The notes: a model not told the origin generated them from the sequence alone. A stretch of DNA of 64,000 bases from an uncultured Clostridia bacterium (GCA_934167685.1 CAKPLQ010000003.1:1-64000), one strand, 5' to 3'. Counted from the first letter of the stretch, positions 44,158-51,697 are shown. Made by a program: numbers and translations.

Positions 44158-44415
44158 TTACTCCTCTCCGTATAACAATGGTTTTCCATCTTTATCTACT
44201 AATACTGTTATTCCTCCACCAGTTTTATAGTAATTAAACATAAAATATTCAACTTTGGTTTCTTTGTCATACATAACTTTTCCATTACGCTCCTGTTGTA
44301 TTATTACAAATCTTTCATTTTCTGCATAATTATTTGATATTGTTACATCTTTTAATAACCAACCTGTTAATACAATTCCTATTATTATTAATAAACTTAT
44401 TATTATTTTTTTCAT
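44158..44415 (-). CDS. Small membrane-anchored protein
   Basis: A protein of 85 residues. One N-terminal membrane helix (IISLLIIIGIVLTGWLL), then an extracytoplasmic beta region (YDKETKVEYFMFNYYKTGGG, LVDKDGKPLLY) of the DUF6440-like type. AAGAGATG precedes the start. Function unknown. Confidence 0.65.
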   Translation of the reverse strand: MKKIIISLLIIIGIVLTGWLLKDVTISNNYAENERFVIIQQERNGKVMYDKETKVEYFMFNYYKTGGGITVLVDKDGKPLLYGEE

Positions 44416-44418
44416 CTC

Positions 44419-44604
44419 TTATTCTTCCCTTTCTTTCAGCATATTCATATATACTTGCTTTTCTTCTATTTGCTCATTTAAGCTTTGTTCCAATATCTTT
44501 ATTCGTGTTTTTCTTTCATCTTTAACTATTGTTATTATTGTTAAAGATATTAGTATTGCTATAATACATATTACTTCTCCAATAAATTCTATTGTTTTAT
44601 TCAT
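44419..44604 (-). CDS. Small single-helix membrane protein
   Basis: A protein of 61 residues: one hydrophobic segment (IGEVICIIAILISLTIITI) followed by a charged coiled coil. Third membrane protein in a row in this operon. Function unknown. Confidence 0.6.
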   Translation of the reverse strand: MNKTIEFIGEVICIIAILISLTIITIVKDERKTRIKILEQSLNEQIEEKQVYMNMLKEREE

Positions 44605-44634
44605 ATCTTATTTACTCCTTTGCTCCATTTTTGG

Positions 44635-44991
44635 TTAACTTCTATGCCTAATTTCAAATAGTTTATTCATATTTATTTTTTTAAAATCAAATATTATTTG
44701 TTTTGGTCTAAAATCACTTTCATATAAGCTACAAACCCACTTGTAATGCAATCTTATATCTGGTGGTATTGATTCTTGAATCAAATCAAATCCTGTTTTA
44801 ATTATCATCACATCCTCAATGACTTCTTCGTATTCACTATAATTATCAAGGAATTTCAAAACTGCTTTTCCTTCATCTTCCGTCACATTTAAAACTATTC
44901 TTTTTCCATTAAAGAATGCTTGTTCTATTTGCTTATATATTTTTATATAATTTGGTTCAAATATCTTTTGTATAATTTCTTTTAGATTCAT
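44635..44991 (-). CDS. Unrecognised early protein, 118 residues
   Basis: Mixed alpha/beta protein (YKQIEQAFFNGKRIVLNVTE, VIEDVMIIKTGFDLIQESI). Short gap of four bases to the next gene. No family recognised. Confidence 0.6.
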   Translation of the reverse strand: MNLKEIIQKIFEPNYIKIYKQIEQAFFNGKRIVLNVTEDEGKAVLKFLDNYSEYEEVIEDVMIIKTGFDLIQESIPPDIRLHYKWVCSLYESDFRPKQIIFDFKKINMNKLFEIRHRS

Positions 44992-44995
44992 ATTT

Positions 44996-45211
44996 TTACT
45001 CCTTTACTACTAAATCTGCTTTGATTAAATCGTAAGTTAAATTATATGTTAAATTGCATAAATCTAATATTTCATATCTTCTGTTTCTAATATCTATACT
45101 TGCAAAATTGTGTTCTTTTTTTCTTAAAACTAATAAATGTGTATATTCATATTTTCTAAATTCAAACTTTTCAAGTTCTTTTAAATCTACATCATCTCTT
45201 ATTCTCCACAT
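44996..45211 (-). CDS. Unrecognised early protein, 71 residues
   Basis: Starts MWRIRDDVDLKELEKFEFRK and has beta-type passages (YTHLLVLRKKEHNFASIDI). Overlaps the upstream gene by 20 bases. Confidence 0.6.
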   Translation of the reverse strand: MWRIRDDVDLKELEKFEFRKYEYTHLLVLRKKEHNFASIDIRNRRYEILDLCNLTYNLTYDLIKADLVVKE

Positions 45212-45599
45212 ATCTATTCTCCTCTTCTTTTAATATTTCTTCTTTTGCTTTATACCAGCTATTATGTATTTTTAATTTACTATTTTGCTCGATATGTTCT
45301 ATTATTTTAAATAACAAGCATGTATCTTCTTTTAAATCATTTATAGAATTATAAGCCTCTAATGGTGGGTCTACTCTCTTAGCATTTTTACTTATTTTGA
45401 ATATCAATATCGGTTGAAATAATCCGCTTCCAATCATATTTCTTGGATATAACATTTGTAGTAATATTCTCCACTCTGTATTTTCTACATCATTTATATA
45501 TTTACTCACTATATTTTCTACTATTTCTTCTGTAAAGTCATAATATTTGTATCTTCCACTTTCAATTAATTTTTTATCATCTTCTTTATAATTTAACAT
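45192..45599 (-). CDS. Unrecognised early protein, 135 residues
   Basis: Acidic helical protein with YDFTEEIVENIVSKYINDVE and SGLFQPILIFKISKN. Resembles the preceding two genes in lacking any known domain. Part of the long early operon. Confidence 0.6.
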   Translation of the reverse strand: MLNYKEDDKKLIESGRYKYYDFTEEIVENIVSKYINDVENTEWRILLQMLYPRNMIGSGLFQPILIFKISKNAKRVDPPLEAYNSINDLKEDTCLLFKIIEHIEQNSKLKIHNSWYKAKEEILKEEENRYVENKR

Positions 45600-45612
45600 A
45601 TCTATTCTCCTC

Positions 45613-45858
45613 CTAATCTTTAAAAACCGGAAATGACTTTATTATTCTTGTTGATATTGATATTTCATTGTTGCATATCCAATTTTGTAATTCATTCTCA
45701 CAATTTTCACATAAATCAAATGACTTTTTGAATATAGAGTTCTTTTCTCTTTTCGCATATGTATATAATCCTACAAAGCCTTTCCTGTATGTATATCCTA
45801 TTTCCGTTCCACATTTATCGCAAAAATATTTTGGATGCCTTGTTGTTCCTCTATTCAT
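45613..45858 (-). CDS. Zinc-ribbon-like small protein
   Basis: A protein of 81 residues with FCDKCGTEIGY and SFDLCENCENELQNWIC, two CxxC pairs that probably bind zinc in a treble-clef or ribbon. Such proteins are frequent in phage early operons. Partner unknown. Confidence 0.65.
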   Translation of the reverse strand: MNRGTTRHPKYFCDKCGTEIGYTYRKGFVGLYTYAKREKNSIFKKSFDLCENCENELQNWICNNEISISTRIIKSFPVFKD

Positions 45859-46246
45859 CTTCTCCTCCTACTTTATAGCAATTAGCCATATATTGCTCTT
45901 TTGTTAGTATTGTTTGTATATCATCTTCCCATAAAGTACATTCACTACTATCTTTACTGCTATCTATATCAACACATTTTCCACTCGGGCAAGGTTCTTT
46001 ATTTATCACATTTATTACTTTATAACCGTTCACAAAATCTCCTATTTCTATTAAATCTATTAATTGTTTGCTGTGTTTTACTATGTCTGTTGTTTTAATA
46101 ATTCCGTATTCTTTTCCTTCAAAATCTTCTATTCCTGTAAAATATAAATATTTATTTACTGTTTTATTGTTGTCTATTCTATCGATTCTTTTAATTCCTT
46201 TATTGTTTGTTCTTACATATTCATTTACTTCAATTCTATCTTCCAT
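45851..46246 (-). CDS. Unrecognised early protein, 131 residues
   Basis: ATG at 46246 follows GAGGAGGTTTAT. It contains RIEVNEYVRTNNKGIKRIDR, IEIGDFVNGYKVINVINK and a C-terminal ILTKEQYMANCYKVGG, a layout shared with several phage proteins of Clostridia that carry an SH3-like barrel. Function unknown. Confidence 0.65.
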   Translation of the reverse strand: MEDRIEVNEYVRTNNKGIKRIDRIDNNKTVNKYLYFTGIEDFEGKEYGIIKTTDIVKHSKQLIDLIEIGDFVNGYKVINVINKEPCPSGKCVDIDSSKDSSECTLWEDDIQTILTKEQYMANCYKVGGEDE

Positions 46247-46256
46247 ATAAACCTCC

Positions 46257-46562
46257 TCATTCTTTCGGCATTTCATATACTTTTGGTATATTAAATATGT
46301 TTGGTTGTATATTCATACCTCCTTGCATAAAAGCCACTCCCCCTTTTAATTCCAAATAACTTGAATATTTTTCAACTATTTCTTTTAATACTTCTTTTGC
46401 TCTTTCTATTGTTTTATATGCCCCTAACATCTCTCCATCTATATAAATCGGATATACTATCTGCTCAATTTGATTTATTTTAACCTCTTCATCTTCTATC
46501 CATATGTTTTTTGCAGTTTTAAAATTAAATATTTGTAATTTATCTTGACTTACTATTATCAT
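46257..46562 (-). CDS. Unrecognised early protein, 101 residues
   Basis: Begins MIIVSQDKLQIFNFKTAKNI after AGGAGGAAAAC. It has beta strands followed by a helix (KTIERAKEVLKEIVEKY), the same layout as many small phage proteins that begin 'MIIVSQDK'. Overlaps the zinc-ribbon gene by 23 bases. Confidence 0.68.
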   Translation of the reverse strand: MIIVSQDKLQIFNFKTAKNIWIEDEEVKINQIEQIVYPIYIDGEMLGAYKTIERAKEVLKEIVEKYSSYLELKGGVAFMQGGMNIQPNIFNIPKVYEMPKE

Positions 46563-46803
46563 TGTTTTCCTCCTTTTTTCTTTCTCTGTAAACTCTTTGA
46601 TATTCTTTGTTGTATAATTTTTCACAATGTTTGCAATAACAGTTACATCTGTCTTGCTTTTTCATATATCTAAATTCTGATTCTTCTTTAACTTCTCCAC
46701 ACATACTGCATTTTCTAACCATTCTCTTTTCTTTAAATAAATCATCATCTAATCCGTGTAGTTTTCTTGTTGCGATTAGTTCTTCCTTATCTAAATCACT
46801 CAT
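46540..46803 (-). CDS. Zinc-ribbon protein, 87 residues
   Basis: VRKCSMCGEVKEESEF and RCNCYCKHCEKLYNKEY form a four-Cys zinc site like the N-terminal ribbon of phage HNH and NUMOD proteins, but no HNH core follows. Probable small nucleic-acid-binding protein. Confidence 0.65.
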   Translation of the reverse strand: MSDLDKEELIATRKLHGLDDDLFKEKRMVRKCSMCGEVKEESEFRYMKKQDRCNCYCKHCEKLYNKEYQRVYRERKKEENNDNSKSR

Positions 46804-46815
46804 AGTTTTTCTCCT

Positions 46816-47146
46816 TTACTTTATTATTTTTAACGTTAAATCCGGATATTTCTTCTCGAATAACTTGTGTTTTAACTTAAATACATCAGTTTCTTTTCCT
46901 TTGACATCTTCTACTATTATTTTGCCGACCTTGGCAATATGAAAAATCCGCTATGTATTCAATCTTTCTGTATGTTTTTCCATTTTTCTTAAAGCTTTCT
47001 TGTAATAAAAATCTCGGTTGTAGTTCTAAGTTTTGTATCTCTCCTGCTCTTTGTAATAATGCTAATTCTTTATATCTCTTGCTTTCAGCTATTGAGTCAA
47101 ATACATACATATCTACTTGTGTCTTTTTATTTCTGTATTTGTTCAT
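46816..47146 (-). CDS. DUF1064 protein, needs +1 shift at CGG
   Basis: Small nuclease-like phage protein. The initial frame ends in an unlikely GRQNNSRRCQRKRN tail. At CAA GGT CGG CAA, skipping the C at 46927 gives CQGGKIIVEDVKGKETDVFK, then LKHKLFEKKYPDLTLKIIK and a stop at 46816. This is the expected DUF1064 C-terminus and matches the intact chromosomal copy at 2089-2439 (DVKG..T..F..KKKVFEDKY). The N-terminal part KYRNKKTQVDMYVFDSIAES is normal. ATG at 47146 is preferred; an upstream ATG at 47179 overlaps the neighbouring Cys-rich gene. Confidence 0.88.
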
Positions 47147-47268
47147 TCTTCTTTCGCTCCATTTCCATAAAATTTTCACACCTATAAACTCCGATGAAAT
47201 TCCTCTATTTCCAGCCTATTACATCCACAACATCTCTTACAAAGTTTATCTTTTTCTAGTTGTTTCAT
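47127..47268 (-). CDS. Small Cys-rich protein, needs +1 shift at CGG
   Basis: The initial frame stops after 28 residues. At TTT CAT CGG AGT, skipping the C at 47193 gives EEFHGVYRCENFMEMERKKN and a 46-residue protein. The N-terminal part CKRCCGCNRLEIEEF provides four cysteines, and the shift adds a fifth in YRCENF, completing a plausible metal-binding knuckle. The pattern CNRLE..EF.GVY.C.N is frequent in short phage proteins. The 3' end overlaps the DUF1064 start by 20 bases. Confidence 0.7.
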
Positions 47269-47269
47269 C

Positions 47270-47449
47270 TCACACCTCTATGTCATTTCTATTGAAATCT
47301 ACAGATAACATTTCCATAAACTCATTCCAATCTTTTGATTGTTCTATATAACCCTTTACTCTTGTTAGCGTTCTCCTTTCTCCGTCATCTGCACCTACTG
47401 TGTACGAAAATCCCACAGTAAATATTATTAATATAATCTTAACTAACAT
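47270..47449 (-). CDS. Small secreted or membrane-anchored protein
   Basis: A protein of 59 residues. A short hydrophobic N-terminus (MLVKIILIIFTVGFSYTVGA) looks like a signal or anchor, followed by KGYIEQSKDWNEFMEML. Its stop lies one base before the Cys-rich gene and its start overlaps the upstream gene. Confidence 0.6.
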   Translation of the reverse strand: MLVKIILIIFTVGFSYTVGADDGERRTLTRVKGYIEQSKDWNEFMEMLSVDFNRNDIEV

Positions 47450-47751
47450 TCTTTTACCCTCTCTCTTCCTAATTCTGTTATTTGATACACAACTTCTTTA
47501 CAGTGTGTTTCTGTATCTAATTCTTTGCCAACTATACAAACTTGCCTTTTTTCTAATAAGTTCGTCAATCTTGGTCTTGCATGATTGTAATCTATCTCTT
47601 TTGTATAACCTCGATATGCCATGTATCTTGCAACTTGTTTTGCAGTTAATTCTCTGTATTCACTTAATATCTGCAATACTTGCATTTCTCTTTTTGATTT
47701 ATTTACTTTTTCATTTGCTTCTCTTCTTGTTTCTTCACTCATTTCATTCAT
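47443..47751 (-). CDS. Winged-helix DNA-binding protein
   Basis: About 102 residues. A basic helical start is followed by a winged helix (MQVLQILSEYRELTAKQVAR, ARPRLTNLLEKRQVCIVG, EVVYQITELGRERV). Could regulate early genes or act in replication. ATG at 47751 is chosen because AAAGGAGTGAAAC precedes it. Confidence 0.75.
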   Translation of the reverse strand: MNEMSEETRREANEKVNKSKREMQVLQILSEYRELTAKQVARYMAYRGYTKEIDYNHARPRLTNLLEKRQVCIVGKELDTETHCKEVVYQITELGRERVKEC

Positions 47752-47756
47752 TAGTT

Positions 47757-48038
47757 TCACTCCTTTACTATTTCACACCATTCTAAATTTTTATATAAAT
47801 GTGCATAAGAGTCATTTATGTAATAATCATTTGGATTTACTGCTATTCTTGACCTTATATCTGCTATTTTGGGTATAAATTTAACTTCTCTTATTGTCTT
47901 GTCAATTGCTTGCTCAAATTCTTTTATATCTGTCTTTTTAAACTCCTCATACCACATCATCATTTCTTCTCTTGTAAATATTTTGTTGTATGCTGTTTGA
48001 ACTTTTGATATCTCTCTCTTAAATTCTTCTTTGTTCAT
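47757..48038 (-). CDS. Helicase-loader-like replication protein
   Basis: A protein of 93 residues (TREEMMMWYEEFKKTDIKEF, AIDKTIREVKFIPKIADIRS) resembling the N-terminal fold of the SPP1 G39P loader/inhibitor family. It begins directly after the DnaD-like gene, which fits an initiator-plus-loader pair. Confidence 0.68.
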   Translation of the reverse strand: MNKEEFKREISKVQTAYNKIFTREEMMMWYEEFKKTDIKEFEQAIDKTIREVKFIPKIADIRSRIAVNPNDYYINDSYAHLYKNLEWCEIVKE

Positions 48039-48723
48039 TTAGAAATCCACCACCTTGCTTGTATTCTGCTTTTGACTTTTAAATCCAATTTCATCTGCTT
48101 GTATCTTTTCTACAGTATCTATTTTTCTTCTTACATAATCTTGTAATATTGTATCCGCATAATTCCAGTTAGGATATTGGATTCTAGATGTTTTCGACAA
48201 CACATAATCTATAACTTCAAACGGTAACTCAGCAAGATATTTTATACATTCATTAATAGCATTTGTATTAAAAGAATTTAAACATTCAATAAATCGCTGT
48301 TGTAACTTTTTTTCTTTTTCTTTTTTTAATAATAAATCACTATCTATATCTTCTTCATTATCATTATCTTCTTCATCTTCATTATCATTATCGGGTTTTT
48401 TCGGTTCCATTTGGTTTTCTTTAAAACCGTTCGGTTTTTTCGGTTTTTGAATTTTCCTTTTGCTTTTCTTCTTTTTTAGGTCTACCACCCTTCTTAGCAT
48501 TCTCTCTATTCTTTTCACATCTAGCTTGATATTTTTCTCTATCCCTGTCTAGTTGTGTTTTTATAAAAGAGAAAGCCATTTTTAACATACCGTCTAAATT
48601 GGGTACTTCACCTGTTTTTTCATATTTAATTATTGCTCTCATAAGCTGTCCGATTTGTTCGTCTGTCATTATATTGAATTGCTCTTCATAATCTAAGTAC
48701 ATTAGAAAGCTTGCTTTTTCCAT
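48039..48723 (-). CDS. DnaD-like replication initiator, needs +1 shift at CGG
   Basis: The initial frame encodes a DUF6291-type N-terminal domain (MEKASFLMYLDYEEQFNIMT, LMRAIIKYEKTGEVPNLDG) and stops after 100 residues at KTEKTERF. At ACC GAA CGG TTT TAA, skipping the C at 48429 gives KTEKTEGFKENQMEPKKPDN and continues through an acidic linker to a DnaD-like domain (INECIKYLAELPFEVIDYVL, YPNWNYADTILQDYVRRKID); total about 227 residues. DUF6291 plus DnaD in one chain is the usual phage architecture. ATG at 48723 follows AAAGGAG. An alternative ATG at 48518 for the second half has no good ribosome site. Confidence 0.85.
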
Positions 48724-48771
48724 TTTGCTTTCTCCTTTCGTATAATACAAGGGATAAAACATTTTTACGCC

Positions 48772-49155
48772 TTATCCCTTGTTGTTTGATTTTCCAAATC
48801 TCTCTATAAATTCTTCTTTTGTTTTCTTGTAATAGCTTGTCCATGCTTTTTCTGCCAATCTCTTTAATTGTCTATTTAATTTATCTCCATTCTTACCATG
48901 TACTCCATTCGTTCCACGATGGCTTTCTCTTGTTAAAAATACTATCAAGCCATCATTTATACTCTTTTGTCTGTAAGCCTTTGAAAAATAAACCTCATGC
49001 CTTTCGCAATATATTTCTGTCCTTACTGTGCTATATAATTTGCTTTTTGGCATTATGCAGAAATCTTTCTCGTGTTTTTTCAGTCTATTTACTGTCTTGT
49101 TATGCTCACTTTTTGGAACAGGATGGAAACTTTGGCTTAAATCAGTTACTATCAT
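48772..49155 (-). CDS. HNH-like phage recombination/endonuclease protein
   Basis: A protein of 127 residues with CERHEVYFSKAYRQKSINDG, LIVFLTRESHRGTNGVHG and a helical end with LNRQLKRLAEKAW. The CERHEV..., S..G and HRGTNGVHG blocks match the small HNH-like proteins found beside NinB-like and ERF genes. The second catalytic His of the usual HHRG is replaced (SHRG), so activity is uncertain. Confidence 0.75.
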   Translation of the reverse strand: MIVTDLSQSFHPVPKSEHNKTVNRLKKHEKDFCIMPKSKLYSTVRTEIYCERHEVYFSKAYRQKSINDGLIVFLTRESHRGTNGVHGKNGDKLNRQLKRLAEKAWTSYYKKTKEEFIERFGKSNNKG

Positions 49156-49694
49156 TTTTTATCCCAACTCTCTAATAATGAGTTGATTTCATTTTGGCTT
49201 TTTGTTTCTAAGTTTAAACTCTTTGCTAATTGTATTAATATTTCAATTAATAAACTCATTTCTTTACTGTCATATGTACTTGATCCATAATAGCAATTTA
49301 CTTTAACACATTTGTCTTGCCTACTTACCTCTTGTACTAAAAATCCTAAACCTTGTTTTTCCCATATTCTTTTAAATTTTTCAAATGTTTTTTCTTGTAC
49401 TATAAATGGTTCAAATGAGCCAACTTGTAATATTGCATCTCTGTATATTTCTTCTTTTGTTGTAATTCCATTTTTACTTAATTCATTTGCAATATTATTG
49501 CATAATACCCAGCAATAAGCATTTGCATCTAATGACCTTTTCTTGTACCATTTTTTCATTTCTATATTAAGCTTATTTTCGTTTTTTAATTGTTCTACTA
49601 TATCTAAGCTGTTTGTATCTAAAATCAAGCTTATTTTTGGCTTTCGTGTTTCATAATCTATATCTAAATTTGTTATTATTCCTGTTGTTTGCAT
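49152..49694 (-). CDS. NinB-like recombination protein
   Basis: A protein of 180 residues, beta start then KKRSLDANAYCWVLCNNIAN, FEKFKRIWEKQGLGFLVQEV and YYGSSTYDSKEMSLLIEIL. These are the features of NinB/Orf-like recombination mediators, which help load annealing proteins on ssDNA. Encoded next to the ERF protein, with a 4-base overlap to the HNH-like gene. Confidence 0.75.
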   Translation of the reverse strand: MQTTGIITNLDIDYETRKPKISLILDTNSLDIVEQLKNENKLNIEMKKWYKKRSLDANAYCWVLCNNIANELSKNGITTKEEIYRDAILQVGSFEPFIVQEKTFEKFKRIWEKQGLGFLVQEVSRQDKCVKVNCYYGSSTYDSKEMSLLIEILIQLAKSLNLETKSQNEINSLLESWDKK

Positions 49695-49702
49695 TTGACC
49701 AC

Positions 49703-50365
49703 CTACTTTTTATCTGGCATTGTATTGCATTTGTTTAATATTGCTATATATTGCTCTTTTGTTAAATCATTCGTGTAAGTTATTCCATAATTTTTTTCTA
49801 AAGCTGGTCCAACATCAAATCCTTTTCTTAACATAAGTGCATATATTGATTTTGCTTCTACTTCTGTGATTTTATTGTTAGTTGTTCCTGCTTTTGAATT
49901 TTTCTTTTTGTATCCATCTTCACTTGGATTTTGGTCTGGATCTTCTCCTGTTATTATTTTGTAACTTTTCATCAATGCATATTTATCTGAATATGTCATT
50001 GCTTTCCCTGACCCCTTGTCTTGGGTATCTATTCCCTCTGCAAAAGTAATTGTCTCTATGTATTCATCTGGCTTGTCTATATTTACAAATCTATAAGTTG
50101 TTTTTATTCTGCTAAAAATATTATTCTTTTCTCCATAATTATTAGTTGTTGTAAACATTGTACTTTCTAGAACTTCTCTATTTACTGGATAACTATATAC
50201 TCTATACTTAAATTCCAACTCTTTAACCGCTTTTAAAATATCTGCTTCTCCTACTGCCTTATATGCACTCTTACCTTCTCCTACCGTTAAATTTTTATTT
50301 ACTTTAAATATTTCATTCGTTATATTGGAAAGCTTTTCAAATATATTCATTTCATTAATCTCCAT
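49703..50365 (-). CDS. ERF-family single-strand annealing protein
   Basis: A recombinase of 220 residues. The ERF core spans about 10-150: KSAYKAVGEADILKAVKELE, YRVYSYPVNREVLES, TFAEGIDTQDKGSGKAMTYS, DKYALMKSYKIITGEDPDQN. A linker and small C-terminal domain follow. It anneals ssDNA in phage recombination and replication, working with the Gp157-like and NinB-like neighbours. Confidence 0.88.
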   Translation of the reverse strand: MEINEMNIFEKLSNITNEIFKVNKNLTVGEGKSAYKAVGEADILKAVKELEFKYRVYSYPVNREVLESTMFTTTNNYGEKNNIFSRIKTTYRFVNIDKPDEYIETITFAEGIDTQDKGSGKAMTYSDKYALMKSYKIITGEDPDQNPSEDGYKKKNSKAGTTNNKITEVEAKSIYALMLRKGFDVGPALEKNYGITYTNDLTKEQYIAILNKCNTMPDKK

Positions 50366-50413
50366 ATTTTTCTCCTCTTTTATCTAATAAATCTAAATAA
50401 TCCATAATTACAC

Positions 50414-50908
50414 CTACTTTATTCTCAAACTTGTTTTGTCATCTACTATAATTGTTCCAGGTATTATTTCTCCTGTTTCTTTAAAATGTTTTTTTATTGC
50501 TGTTTTATCTATTTTTGTTGTTACTATTTCTTGCTTAAACTCGATTGGTATTTCATCCTCATTTTCTATTTCCAATGACATTGGATTCTTTGCTATTGCT
50601 AGGCTTCCTAATCCTGTATCTATTTTTGAAAAACCGTTTCTTTCCATACATTCTTTAACATAGTTTTTAAACTTTTCTATTTTATTTTCTATTCCCTTTC
50701 TTTGCTCTGAAATTCTTTTTTCCTCCGTTTTCATTGCATCAACAGTTAATTCCATGTTTCTTACATAACCAATTATATTTTGGCTTTTTTCTTGCAATAA
50801 AATTGTTAATTCCCTTTCTAATTCCTCTTTTAATTCTGGTGCCATTTCCTCTTGTTCCATTATCATAGGAAATGCACTTGTAATATTGTATAAACTTAAA
50901 CTATTCAT
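50414..50908 (-). CDS. Siphovirus Gp157-like protein
   Basis: A protein of 164 residues with MNSLSLYNITSAFPMIMEQE, a coiled coil, then MERNGFSKIDTGLGSLAIAK and EFKQEIVTTKIDKTAIKKHF, the Gp157 signature. In streptococcal phages this family is linked to recombination and phage resistance. ATG at 50908 is chosen because GGGAGGAAGAAAG immediately precedes it; the five-codon upstream extension lies in the ribosome site. Confidence 0.88.
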   Translation of the reverse strand: MNSLSLYNITSAFPMIMEQEEMAPELKEELERELTILLQEKSQNIIGYVRNMELTVDAMKTEEKRISEQRKGIENKIEKFKNYVKECMERNGFSKIDTGLGSLAIAKNPMSLEIENEDEIPIEFKQEIVTTKIDKTAIKKHFKETGEIIPGTIIVDDKTSLRIK

Positions 50909-50982
50909 CTTTCTTCCTCCCATTTATCGTTTATTTCGCACTCTTCTTTTATTAATGCGAATATGTCTCCGTCATCTTCCAT
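50905..50982 (-). CDS. 25-residue acidic peptide coupled to Gp157
   Basis: Encodes MEDDGDIFALIKEECEINDK and a short end; its stop overlaps the Gp157 start (ATGA). GGGAGAG precedes it. Likely a coupling leader. Confidence 0.5.
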   Translation of the reverse strand: MEDDGDIFALIKEECEINDKWEEER

Positions 50983-51003
50983 CTTTTCTCTCCCTCTTGA
51001 TTT

Positions 51004-51032
51004 CTATTTAATTTTTTGCTATAATTAAATAG
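51004..51032. promoter_or_regulatory. Inverted repeat upstream of the recombination genes
   Basis: CTATTTAATT and AATTAAATAG form a perfect 10-bp inverted repeat with a 9-base spacer, in the gap before the Gp157 leader. There is no T-run, so an operator or RNA structure is more likely than a terminator. Confidence 0.4.
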
Positions 51033-51064
51033 AATCATATGTTTATATAAGTGTTTGATTTGAG

Positions 51065-51250
51065 TTATTTTTGCGGAGTGGTATTTGTAAAAATAACTCT
51101 TTTTATTTTGTCTACTGTTTCGTAATACATTTCATGTGTTCTATCTGCTCTTTTTAAGATATTTTCAATTTCATTTAGCTTTCTATAATGAGTTACTGCT
51201 CTTTGTTCTGCATTTTCCCATCCTTCTCTTAATTGTTTCTTTGTTTCCAT
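51065..51250 (-). CDS. Small helical phage protein, 61 residues
   Basis: Starts METKKQLREGWENAEQRAVT and reads as a helical hairpin (HYRKLNEIENILKRADRTHE). Standard early-operon gene; function unknown. Confidence 0.65.
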   Translation of the reverse strand: METKKQLREGWENAEQRAVTHYRKLNEIENILKRADRTHEMYYETVDKIKRVIFTNTTPQK

Positions 51251-51265
51251 TTCCTCACTTCCTTC

Positions 51266-51436
51266 CTAAATATTTTTTAATATGTATACAATGCTAATTG
51301 CTAGCAATACATAAACTAAATTCATTATTGCATTCATTGTTACTATTTTTGATAATGTTTCTGCTACTAAAAACATTACAAATATAAATGCTAATGCTAT
51401 TATCCAAAATATAAATCCTCTTATTGAATTTTTCAT
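51266..51436 (-). CDS. Small two-helix membrane protein
   Basis: A protein of 56 residues with two hydrophobic segments (GFIFWIIALAFIFVMFLVA and LVYVLLAISIVYIL) joined by a short polar turn. AGGAGGAAAACAA precedes the ATG. A membrane protein expressed early; role unknown. Confidence 0.65.
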   Translation of the reverse strand: MKNSIRGFIFWIIALAFIFVMFLVAETLSKIVTMNAIMNLVYVLLAISIVYILKNI

Positions 51437-51448
51437 TTGTTTTCCTCC

Positions 51449-51697
51449 TTAATTTTTTACTTGACTAGCTGTTGTCAAAATTGTATTTATTATTGTTTTT
51501 AATTTTGTATTTTCTTCTTTTACTTTGTCATATTGTCCCTTAGGAACTGAATCATCATCTACTGCTATTTTGTAATATCCTCCTTCTGTCATAAAATGTT
51601 TTAATTGATTAGTTCTGCATAATCGTTTAACTTCTTCAACTCCTATTCCAGATTGTCTGCTATATTCCTCAGCAGAGACATACTTAGGTATTGACAT
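51449..51697 (-). CDS. Excisionase/MerR-like small DNA-binding protein
   Basis: A protein of 82 residues. VSAEEYSRQSGIGVEEVKRL and HFMTEGGYYKIAVDDDSV look like the HTH_17 fold of excisionases, followed by a coiled coil (KVKEENTKLKTIINTI). It may be the prophage excisionase, or a regulator acting with the antirepressor whose stop it overlaps. Confidence 0.65.
   Translation of the reverse strand: MSIPKYVSAEEYSRQSGIGVEEVKRLCRTNQLKHFMTEGGYYKIAVDDDSVPKGQYDKVKEENTKLKTIINTILTTASQVKN

Noticed and set aside
48039..48518. Independent DnaD-only gene starting at 48518
   Set aside because: The start lacks a good ribosome site, its first 30 residues are a basic out-of-frame reading of the DUF6291 gene, and the CGG junction gives a better linker.
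14465..48723. Reading the seven split genes simply as random pseudogene decay
   Set aside because: All seven breaks are an extra C making an in-frame CGG, no other kind of lesion (nonsense, deletion, other indel) was seen in any prophage gene, and intact genes avoid in-frame CGG. Random decay would give mixed lesions.
14465..48723. P-site slippage like prfB or Ty1
   Set aside because: The seven preceding codons differ and most cannot re-pair in the +1 frame; there is no shared upstream Shine-Dalgarno-like stimulator or stop codon at the site.
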